From the NCBI GenBank assembly GCA_938041635.1, contig CALIAD010000185.1, forward strand, positions 1 to 20,289: DNA of 20,289 nt. The letters are read 5' to 3'. Origin of the DNA: an uncultured Atopobium sp. (GTDB lineage: Bacteria > Actinomycetota > Coriobacteriia > Coriobacteriales > Atopobiaceae). Of the stretch, positions 14,674 through 20,289 are shown piece after piece (position 1 is the stretch's first letter; each line of letters opens with the position of its first letter). The notes under the pieces were generated by a model that saw nothing but the letters and a program-made list of their open reading frames with translations, was not told the DNA's origin and did no database searches. Made by a program: the position numbers and the translations under genes.

Positions 14674-14702
14674 TTGCTCATATATGCGTTTCGTCGTATC
14701 AT
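14674..14702 (+). promoter_or_regulatory. Promoter of the queT-lytS-lytR operon
   Basis: TTGCTC (14674-14679), exactly 17 bp, TATCAT (14697-14702), about 35 bp before the TTG start of queT. The 84-bp gap from gatD holds no terminator that I can see, so some readthrough from murT-gatD is possible. Confidence 0.55.
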
Positions 14703-14736
14703 GAACTAAATTTTTAGAGTTAACAAGGGGATTGTT

Positions 14737-15360
14737 TTGCCACAGGTTTCTTCAGCTTATGCAACAAAACAGCGCGCTCAGCGCCTTGCACGTATTGGTA
14801 TTATTGCTGCCCTTTATGCAGCACTTACGCTTGCAGCTCTTCTTTTCTTGGGCGGTCTTGCTTGGGGTCCTGTGCAGTTCCGCATTTCTGAGGCGGTTGT
14901 GGTTATTGCGCTCTTTACCGCTGACGCAATCCCAGGACTGACGCTTGGCTGCGTTATTGCCAACCTTGCAAATATGGTCATTTCTGGCACAGGAGCTTTG
15001 GGATTGTTAGACGTAGTCTTTGGTTCTCTGGCAACTGCTCTTGGTGCATGGTTTACCTGGAAGAACAGGAAGAACGTACCACTTGCGCTTCTGGGGCCAG
15101 TGCTTGCAAATGCCGTTATTGTGTCTGCATATCTTCCCATTTTGCTTCAAGGATTGGGATTCTACACAATTCCATTTACCACCATTGAACTTGATGGATC
15201 ATATCCTCTTATGTTCTTGTTTGGTTTTATCACCACGGGACTCGGAGAGGCTGTTGTTCTCTATGTGCTAGGAGCTCCTTTGGCTCGCGCGCTTAAGCAT
15301 TCGCCTTTGCCTCAGCAGCTTGCTTCTGAGGATTCTGCTACAGAATCAGTCGAGAACTAG
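14737..15360 (+). CDS. queT: QueT-family transporter (ECF S component, queuosine precursor uptake)
   Basis: QueT proteins are substrate-binding membrane subunits of ECF transporters, assigned to import of queuosine precursors. The start is TTG 14737, six bases after AAGGGG; no in-frame ATG is well placed. It has 207 residues with about five to six membrane helices. The family signature is plain near the N-terminus: RIGIIAALYAALTL (19-32), then GPVQFRISEA (44-53), and later YPLMFLFGFITTGLGEA. The ECF energising subunits (EcfA, EcfT) are not in this window, so it must share a module encoded elsewhere. I looked for a preQ1 riboswitch in the short leader and did not see one. It is the first gene of a likely operon: the next start is 6 bp away. 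Confidence 0.88.
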   Translation: MPQVSSAYATKQRAQRLARIGIIAALYAALTLAALLFLGGLAWGPVQFRISEAVVVIALFTADAIPGLTLGCVIANLANMVISGTGALGLLDVVFGSLATALGAWFTWKNRKNVPLALLGPVLANAVIVSAYLPILLQGLGFYTIPFTTIELDGSYPLMFLFGFITTGLGEAVVLYVLGAPLARALKHSPLPQQLASEDSATESVEN

Positions 15361-15366
15361 ACAGCC

Positions 15367-16704
15367 ATGCAAAGACTTGCTCAGTACATACATAGATCAA
15401 CCAGGATAGTCCTGATTATTCTTGCCTGTGTATTGCTAGGCTTGCTTTCCTGGAGCGTCATGGCAGACAACTTGTTTGCCGCTCTTGTTGCAGGCGGAGG
15501 ACTTGCCACGGTTATTGTTCTTGGTGGTACTACTCAGCCTGGTAATGAGCACGCCAGGTCTCAAGCAACAGAGCGAACACTTGAGGTTGCCTCTAAGACG
15601 CTTAAGACCTTACGCGGAGGCTTGTCGCAAGAAACAGCGCCAACTATCTGCACACTATTGCTTCCAGAAACTTCTGCAGCCGCTATTTCCATCACGGATA
15701 CAGAATATGTATTGGGATTTGAGGGAGATATTGCAACCTCGCATATGCCTGGCTCAAAAGTGGTTGGCCCTGCAACTGAGGTTCTGGAAAGCGGCCGCAT
15801 GGAGACGTTTGTCTCGGTAGATAGTCGTCAGCAGGTACTACAAAGGCGCGGAGGCTTTGGCAATGGTGGCAGTTCCTTTGGCATCATTGTTCCGTTGATT
15901 GTTCAGGACCGCACGGTTGGCACTATCAAGCTCTACTATCGTCGTGGCATTGAAATTGATCGTACGCAGTTGGCAATTGCTGAGGGTTTGGGTGAGCTTC
16001 TCTCCACACAGCTTTCCTCGTATGAGCTTGATCGCCAGGCAGAGTTAACCGCTCGAGCAGAGGTCAAAGCCTTGCAGGCACAGATTAATCCGCATTTCTT
16101 GTTCAACACGCTCAATACCATTGCATCTCTTACGCGTACAAACCCCAATAAGGCGCGAGACCTGCTTCGCGAGTTCTCTGTGTTTTATCGCCGTACGCTT
16201 GAGAGCTCTCAAGGTGCGCTCATTCCGCTTTCTCAGGAATTGACACAAACGCGCAGGTATTTGACAATTGAGAAGGCGCGTTTTGGAGAAGAACGTATTC
16301 AAGAGTCTGAGCATGTCGATGAGGGATGCGAAGATGTTCAGGTACCGTCTTTTTTGATTCAGCCTATTGTCGAGAATGCCGTGAGGCACGCTATGAAAGA
16401 TGAAGGCGCGCTCCATATTGACATCCACGTCACACGCGATGATGATGATATTCTTATATCTGTTGCTGATGATGGTCTTGGAATGGATGAAGAGACTGTT
16501 TCTCGCTTACTTAATGGTCAAGGTCCTATCCCGCAGGATTCTTCGGGGAGAAATGGGGGCACGGGCATTGCCATTAAGAACGTAGCTGAGCGAGTTGAGC
16601 GCTTCTACGCCGCTGGATCTGGCATGGAAATCATGTCTAAGCCAGGTCAGGGTACGTGCGTGACACTCAAGCTTGCAGGTGCGGCTCTGCAGGCAACAGC
16701 ATAG
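15367..16704 (+). CDS. LytS/YpdA-type sensor histidine kinase
   Basis: Membrane sensor that autophosphorylates on histidine and passes phosphate to the LytR-type regulator downstream. It has 445 residues from ATG 15367, 6 bp after the queT stop; the ribosome site is weak, so translation is probably coupled to queT. Two short membrane helices (about 12-30 and 36-53) replace the large multi-helix LytS sensor domain, and a GAF-like domain follows (about 88-205). Kinase core: H-box QINPHFLFNTLN (239-250, H243), N-box IQPIVENAVRHA (331-342, N337), DDGLGM (368-373) and GTGIAI (399-404). The ligand is unknown. It is a minimal relative of the pyruvate-sensing BtsS/YpdA kinases rather than the full type. 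Confidence 0.92.
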   Translation: MQRLAQYIHRSTRIVLIILACVLLGLLSWSVMADNLFAALVAGGGLATVIVLGGTTQPGNEHARSQATERTLEVASKTLKTLRGGLSQETAPTICTLLLPETSAAAISITDTEYVLGFEGDIATSHMPGSKVVGPATEVLESGRMETFVSVDSRQQVLQRRGGFGNGGSSFGIIVPLIVQDRTVGTIKLYYRRGIEIDRTQLAIAEGLGELLSTQLSSYELDRQAELTARAEVKALQAQINPHFLFNTLNTIASLTRTNPNKARDLLREFSVFYRRTLESSQGALIPLSQELTQTRRYLTIEKARFGEERIQESEHVDEGCEDVQVPSFLIQPIVENAVRHAMKDEGALHIDIHVTRDDDDILISVADDGLGMDEETVSRLLNGQGPIPQDSSGRNGGTGIAIKNVAERVERFYAAGSGMEIMSKPGQGTCVTLKLAGAALQATA

Positions 16705-16754
16705 TAGTATCGGTTTTGCTTAACGCTGCGTTAGGTCGTTGGGAGATGAATGAC

Positions 16755-17468
16755 ATGCGTGCCATGATTGTTGATGACGAGGCTCCAGCCCGTTCTGAGC
16801 TCAGGTTCTTGCTTGAGGAGACCGGCCGTCTCGAGGAAATCATTGAGGCCACAAGTGCAAGGGATGCTGTCGAGAAACTCATGGAGTCTCGCGTTGAGGT
16901 AATGTTCCTTGATATCTCTATGCCTAAGACAAATGGAATGCAGCTTGCAGAGGCTCTTCACAAGTTGAAGAACCCTCCTCAGATTGTGTTTGTCACTGCA
17001 TATAGTGAGTACGCACTAGATGCCTTTGGCGTTAATGCCGTTGATTACCTGATGAAGCCCGTTGAGACCGAGCGCCTTGAGCAGGCCCTTGATAAGGTTG
17101 AGGAGCGTCTGCGCCCTCAGTCTCCTATGGCAACTATTGAGCGTATTCCTGTCATTAAGAGCGGAAGCAAAGTTCTTGTTCCTATTGATCAGATTCGCTT
17201 CATTGAGGCAAAAGACGATTACTCCTGTATCTACACAGAAGATGACCGTTTCTTGTCTACTATTTCTCTGCAAAAACTTGAAGAGCGCCTTGCTCCACAC
17301 GGATTCTTCCGCATTCATCGTAGCTTTATCGTGAATCTTGAGTATGTTGACGATGTTGAGGTTATCTCTGCTGGTATCCTACAGTTGACTATTCAGGGAT
17401 TTGAGGAGCGTCACATCTCGGTTTCTCGCCGTCGTGTGGTTGCACTCAAGCGAGCACTGGGACTGTAG
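16755..17468 (+). CDS. LytR/AlgR-family response regulator (LytTR DNA-binding)
   Basis: Partner of the kinase encoded 50 bp upstream. It has 237 residues from ATG 16755 (MRAMIVDDEA), with GGGAG nine bases before; ATG 16746 would touch the ribosome site and is less likely. The receiver domain (1-120) has the acidic pair D7/D8, phosphate acceptor D53 in FLDISMPKTNG and K101 in YLMKPVE. The LytTR domain (about 135-237) shows IRFIEAKDDYSCIYT, the LEERLAPHGFFRIHRSFIVNL signature and the closing ISVSRRRVVALK. Such regulators bind pairs of short direct repeats. Target genes are not evident; the operon's own queT and the nearby PFOR gene are candidates only by position. Confidence 0.95.
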   Translation: MRAMIVDDEAPARSELRFLLEETGRLEEIIEATSARDAVEKLMESRVEVMFLDISMPKTNGMQLAEALHKLKNPPQIVFVTAYSEYALDAFGVNAVDYLMKPVETERLEQALDKVEERLRPQSPMATIERIPVIKSGSKVLVPIDQIRFIEAKDDYSCIYTEDDRFLSTISLQKLEERLAPHGFFRIHRSFIVNLEYVDDVEVISAGILQLTIQGFEERHISVSRRRVVALKRALGL

Positions 17469-17520
17469 AAGCTCAAAGGGTTTCTCGCCAGAGGCTTAAA
17501 AGCGCACGTAGGAGTTTGGT

Positions 17521-18018
17521 ATGGCACTGGTAAGGTTTGATGTAATTTCAGATACGCATGGGTATTTGTCATCTGAGTTGCTTGAAGCTCTGCAGGGCGC
17601 CAACTACATTGTGCATGCAGGGGATATCACTTCAAACGCTGATTATCAGACGCTCCAGAAAATTGCTCCGGTAAAGCTCTGCCTGGGTAATAATGACTTT
17701 TGCTACAACTATGGCCCCATGGTAAAGAAAAAGATTATTTTCTTTGCGGCTGGTTTAAAGTGGCAGGTATGCCATTATCGCGAGAGGCTTGACCTGGTTA
17801 AATGCAACATTGCTATCTGTGGTCACACGCATAAGCCTTTTGTACAGCGCGACGAGTGGACCAACACGCTTGTAATAAATCCAGGAAGTCCTACGTATCC
17901 TCGCGGTCGCGAGGGCGCAACTATGGGACGCATTATTGTTGATGAAGAATCGGCCCAGGTGGTCAGCGCAGAGATTATTAGTCTGTCTTCGCTTGAGGTA
18001 CTTTCTTCTTGTAAATAA
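17521..18018 (+). CDS. Metallophosphoesterase, YfcE/MJ0936 family
   Basis: A small binuclear-metal phosphodiesterase of 165 residues from ATG 17521 behind AGGAG (spacing 6). All family metal motifs are visible: SDTHG (10-14, D11 and H13), HAGD (32-35), GNND (56-59), H85 in QVCHYRE, and GHTH (101-104), followed by NPGS (120-123). The usual GH of the fourth motif reads CH, but the metal-binding histidine is kept. The protein is soluble. The natural substrate in this family is mostly unknown. The gene starts 52 bp after the response regulator and may be read through from that operon. Its last 41 bp overlap the 3' end of the opposing PAP2 phosphatase gene. Confidence 0.9.
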   Translation: MALVRFDVISDTHGYLSSELLEALQGANYIVHAGDITSNADYQTLQKIAPVKLCLGNNDFCYNYGPMVKKKIIFFAAGLKWQVCHYRERLDLVKCNIAICGHTHKPFVQRDEWTNTLVINPGSPTYPRGREGATMGRIIVDEESAQVVSAEIISLSSLEVLSSCK

Positions 18019-18694
18019 GCGATGGAATCATCAGCTTGGTAAAAAGTACTAGCCATACAAGGGCAAGCGAGAAACCACCAATGACGTCGGTAGCGTAGTG
18101 CACACCCAGATAAATTCTACTGACGCCAATCATAATGATGACACCTGAGAACAGGCCACACCAAATCCAACGCTGTAGCTTGTCTTTCTCGTAATGCCAG
18201 ACAAGCCAAATGAGTAGGCCATAAAAAGCCATCGAGAACATCGAGTGGCCCGACGGGAAGCTGTAGCCAGTTTCAACAACCAGTCTAAAGCCATCCGGGC
18301 GTGGACGTTGGACAATCGCCTTAAAGATAAGGTCAACAACAACAACGCCACCCAGGTTAATAGAGGCAAGTCTGCCAACACTTGGTCCTGGTGCAAAGGC
18401 AGCAACCACAATAAGCATGACAATAACGGTGACGGGACTTGCAAGTCCAGAGAACCCTTCCATGATCTCTGTAAGAAGGGGAGTTCTGAGGTGGACAACA
18501 AAAAGCCTGTAGGCAAAGTGATCAATGCCAATGACGTCGCCTTCAGAAACGTCAATCAACAGAAAAATAAAAATTGCTGATGAGACAAGCAGAATGATGG
18601 TAGAAAGGCTAGAACGCAGACGCTGTAGAAAAAGGCGCTTGCGAACTCCTGTTAAAAGTCCTGTCTTCTGGGCATCAAGGCTTTTATCGGCCAT
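17978..18694 (-). CDS. PAP2-family membrane phosphatase
   Basis: Integral membrane lipid phosphatase, probably acting on undecaprenyl diphosphate or phosphatidic/phosphatidylglycerol phosphate. The start is ATG 18694 (MADKSLDAQK), five bases after AAGGAG; the frame is open upstream but lacks sense there. It has 238 residues with a basic N-terminus and about six membrane helices. The three-part active site is complete: K125-x6-R132-P133 (KAIVQRPRP), PSGH (147-150) and SRIYLGVHYATD (192-203, R193 and H199). A terminator hairpin lies directly upstream of the ribosome site, so expression depends on readthrough or on a promoter before that hairpin. The 3' end overlaps the metallophosphoesterase by 41 bp. 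Confidence 0.92.
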   Translation of the reverse strand: MADKSLDAQKTGLLTGVRKRLFLQRLRSSLSTIILLVSSAIFIFLLIDVSEGDVIGIDHFAYRLFVVHLRTPLLTEIMEGFSGLASPVTVIVMLIVVAAFAPGPSVGRLASINLGGVVVVDLIFKAIVQRPRPDGFRLVVETGYSFPSGHSMFSMAFYGLLIWLVWHYEKDKLQRWIWCGLFSGVIIMIGVSRIYLGVHYATDVIGGFSLALVWLVLFTKLMIPSLIYKKKVPQAKTD

Positions 18695-18710
18695 CAGTTC
18701 TCCTTGTAAC

Positions 18711-18742
18711 AAAAAAGGCGGCACGCCGATAGACGTACCGCC
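18711..18742 (-). terminator. Terminator of trxA, inside the leader of the PAP2 gene
   Basis: Read on minus: GGCGGTACG (18742-18734), an 8-nt loop, CGTGCCGCC (18725-18717), then six T (18716-18711). The stem is 9 bp with one G-T pair. The T tract ends only 5 bp before the AAGGAG of the PAP2 phosphatase. Confidence 0.85.
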
Positions 18743-18788
18743 GCTTAGTTCAATGATAAGCCAGCGCAGCCGCGTGACACACAAGAAC

Positions 18789-19106
18789 TTACAGGTTAGC
18801 GTTGAGCTCAGAAACGAGGTCAGCCTTAGGAAGGTTGCCAACCATAGTGTGAACAGGCTCACCGTTCTTGAAGAGGATGAGGGTGGGGATAGAAACGATG
18901 CGGAAACGAGTTGCAAGATCCGCCTCGTCATCAACGTTTACCTTGTAAACGTCAAGCTTGTCTGCCATCTCATGGCCAACTTCCTCAACGACTGGACCAA
19001 GAGCACGGCAAGGACCGCACCAAGATGCCCAGAAATCAACAAGAACAGGCTTGTCTGCGTTAGCAAGAACAGAATCGAACTCTGCAGTAGTAAGCTGCTG
19101 TGCCAT
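18789..19106 (-). CDS. trxA: Thioredoxin
   Basis: Cytoplasmic dithiol reductant for ribonucleotide reductase, peroxidases and other proteins. It has 105 residues from ATG 19106 (MAQQLTTAEF), six bases after GGAGG; the upstream extension in the same frame is not part of the family. The redox motif WCGPC (29-33; C30, C33) and the cis-proline in SIPTL (P74) are intact, with the typical VLVDFWASW lead-in and the ILFKNGEPV hairpin. Size and sequence are those of a plain TrxA. It is followed by its own terminator. The thioredoxin reductase gene is not adjacent. It diverges from the unknown gene at 19260. Confidence 0.97.
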   Translation of the reverse strand: MAQQLTTAEFDSVLANADKPVLVDFWASWCGPCRALGPVVEEVGHEMADKLDVYKVNVDDEADLATRFRIVSIPTLILFKNGEPVHTMVGNLPKADLVSELNANL

Positions 19107-19207
19107 AACGAACCTCCAGTTACACACGGCCTTTAGGCCATTTAATTTCAAGCACTTAGCAAACTTATCCCCAAATTAGAAAAGTGTATACACATAACTT
19201 TATAGAC

Positions 19208-19236
19208 TTGCTCAAATTGTGAATTACGTGCATAGT
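19208..19236 (+). promoter_or_regulatory. Candidate promoter for the gene at 19260
   Basis: TTGCTC (19208-19213), 17 bp, CATAGT (19231-19236). The -35 hexamer is the same as in the queT promoter. The -10 is a weaker match. It lies in the spacer divergent to trxA. Confidence 0.35.
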
Positions 19237-19259
19237 TGGCATATAAGAAAGAGGTGCGC

Positions 19260-19787
19260 ATGCCAAGCGAAAGATCTATGCGAAAAGAAGCCTACATGGC
19301 AAAAACAACGCATGAGTTTGGAGATTTTGCTGCTCAGGGGGTGTGTATGGCAGGCAATGCTTTTGCATCGGTTTTATTGGTAAAAGGCCAGGAAGACTTT
19401 GAAGAGGCTGAACTTTCTGCACTTAAAGCTTCTTTAGAGCATTTAGGCTATGCGCCTGAGGCATGGGCCACCTTGCTTACCACCACAAAAACAGGAGATC
19501 CTATAAATCCAGAGCTTGTCAGACAGGCGATAAGTGCTTTTAGCCCAGACACAGTGCTCATGGTAAATGACGCAGCAGTTGCATCAGTGCGTGAAGCATA
19601 CGTAGAAGAGCTTGACCAGCTTAAAACTGATGCCGAGAAGATCTTCTCGCCCCGTATTCTTGTTCATGTATGTGGAATGCGCGTGGTTAATCTTGATAAC
19701 TTTGCCGGTGCGCTTGATGACCCTCATCAGAAGCAGATGCGCTGGGCTGCAATTAAACAGGTTCCACCTTTGGGAGAACCCTATTAG
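19260..19787 (+). CDS. Conserved-looking hypothetical protein
   Basis: A 175-residue protein from ATG 19260 (MPSERSMRKE), five bases after GAGG. A second ATG at 19296 (MAKTTHEF) is possible but has a weaker site. The protein looks soluble, alpha/beta: FASVLLVKGQ, then an acidic helix DFEEAELSALKASLEHLG, then DTVLMVNDAAVASVREAYVEELDQLK, then RILVHVCGMRVVNLDNF and a C-terminal tail rich in W, P and Y. I do not recognise the family and see no catalytic motif that I can name with confidence. It lies between trxA and pgi, with about 96 bp to pgi. Codon use is like its neighbours. Confidence 0.85.
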   Translation: MPSERSMRKEAYMAKTTHEFGDFAAQGVCMAGNAFASVLLVKGQEDFEEAELSALKASLEHLGYAPEAWATLLTTTKTGDPINPELVRQAISAFSPDTVLMVNDAAVASVREAYVEELDQLKTDAEKIFSPRILVHVCGMRVVNLDNFAGALDDPHQKQMRWAAIKQVPPLGEPY

Positions 19788-19883
19788 TAATGATTTGTCG
19801 TATTTTTTACGAAAAACGACATTGTGACGTTTCATGAGCGCTGCTCAGATTATCCTTGAGGTAGTCAAAAAAAGGAGACTGGT

Positions 19884-20289
19884 ATGGCATCACCTACAGC
19901 ACCAAGCATTTTGCCTACTGACGCAACACAGACTAAAGCTTGGCAAGCACTTACAAAGCATTACACCAGCTTAAAAGATACTAAGGCTACGCTGAAGAAA
20001 TGGTTTGCAGAAGACCCACAGCGCGCTAAGAATCTTACGTTTGAGCTAGACCAGTTCCATATCGATCTTTCTAAAAATCTTGCCACGCAAGAGACGCTTG
20101 ATCTTCTGTGTGATCTTGCAAAAGAGGTCAAGCTTGAAGAGCGTAGAGACGCTATGTATTCTGGCGTGCACATCAACACTACTGAGGACCGAGCAGTTCT
20201 TCACACAGCACTTCGTCGTCCTGCCTCTGAAGCAGGCACGCTTATTGTTGACGGACAAGATGTTGTCGCTGATGTTCACCAGACTTTGA
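19884..20289 (+). CDS. pgi: Glucose-6-phosphate isomerase (N-terminal part, cut by window edge)
   Basis: Interconverts glucose-6-phosphate and fructose-6-phosphate in glycolysis. ATG 19884 follows AAGGAG by six bases; 135 codons are present before the right edge. The N-terminus matches the large-type Pgi: AWQALTKHYTSLKDTKATLKK, then WFAEDPQRAKNL, LDQFHIDLSKN, a stretch with RRDAMYSGVHINTTEDRAVLH and TALRRPA. The segment GVHINTTEDRAVLHTALR is the characteristic entry to the first sugar-isomerase domain. The upstream 96-bp gap has a weak hairpin (TGTCGT/ACGACA, 19795-19820 region) but no clear terminator, so the gene may be partly cotranscribed with the preceding unknown gene. Confidence 0.93.
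   Translation, partial: MASPTAPSILPTDATQTKAWQALTKHYTSLKDTKATLKKWFAEDPQRAKNLTFELDQFHIDLSKNLATQETLDLLCDLAKEVKLEERRDAMYSGVHINTTEDRAVLHTALRRPASEAGTLIVDGQDVVADVHQTL

Noticed and set aside
14653..14736. preQ1 riboswitch before queT
   Set aside because: The short leader after the promoter has no visible preQ1 aptamer pattern (no C-rich loop with A-rich tail).
1..20289. CRISPR arrays, insertion sequences, rRNA genes, integrases
   Set aside because: No spaced direct repeats, transposase-like or integrase-like proteins, or rRNA sequence were seen on either strand.

Overview
The window looks like a chromosomal housekeeping segment from an anaerobic, moderately AT-rich bacterium. My inference is an actinobacterium of the class Coriobacteriia (Atopobium/Lancefieldella/Olsenella-like). 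The grounds are a single-chain pyruvate:ferredoxin oxidoreductase with extreme codon bias, a MurT/GatD pair, a LytS/LytR system, many GTG/TTG starts behind strong AGGAGG-type ribosome sites, and tRNA genes with encoded CCA. This was judged by eye without database searches.

Layout. 1-1682 (minus): a membrane-anchored Ser/Thr protein kinase that runs off the left edge. 1816-1936: tRNA-Leu(CAG) and a two-way terminator. 1943-2161 (minus): a one-helix membrane protein. 2273-3556: serS. 3633-4018: a small unknown gene behind a perfect 26-bp palindrome with a GAAC-ATAT-GTTC core, a candidate LexA/SOS operator. 4055-4334 (minus): tRNA-Arg(ACG) and tRNA-Ser(GCT), each with its own terminator. 4390-5957 (minus): a GNAT acetyltransferase and gluQ. 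6098-8401: purH plus an unknown gene. 8402-8797: a 396-bp gap with RNA-like structure and the leader of the next gene. 8798-12352: pyruvate:ferredoxin oxidoreductase with a strong terminator. 12501-14652: overlapping murT-gatD homologues. 14737-17468: queT, a LytS-type kinase and a LytR-type regulator. 17521-18018: metallophosphoesterase, tail-to-tail with a PAP2 phosphatase (17978-18694, minus). 18789-19106 (minus): trxA. 19260-19787: unknown. 19884-end: pgi, cut by the right edge.

The most unusual point is the MurT-GatD pair. GatD keeps the family scaffold, but its nucleophile cysteine and both histidines expected in the active site are replaced. MurT is changed in the regions that normally complete the active site. 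The pair is transcribed as an intact, translationally coupled unit, so it may have a function other than glutamine-dependent amidation of lipid II. A second point is the SOS-box-like operator over the promoter of a small uncharacterised gene.

Functionally the segment covers translation (serS, three tRNAs), tRNA queuosine (gluQ glutamylates Q-tRNA, queT imports Q precursors), purine synthesis (purH), anaerobic pyruvate metabolism (PFOR), glycolysis (pgi), cell envelope (MurT/GatD, PAP2 phosphatase), redox (trxA) and signalling (Ser/Thr kinase, LytSR). I see no insertion sequence, CRISPR array or phage genes.
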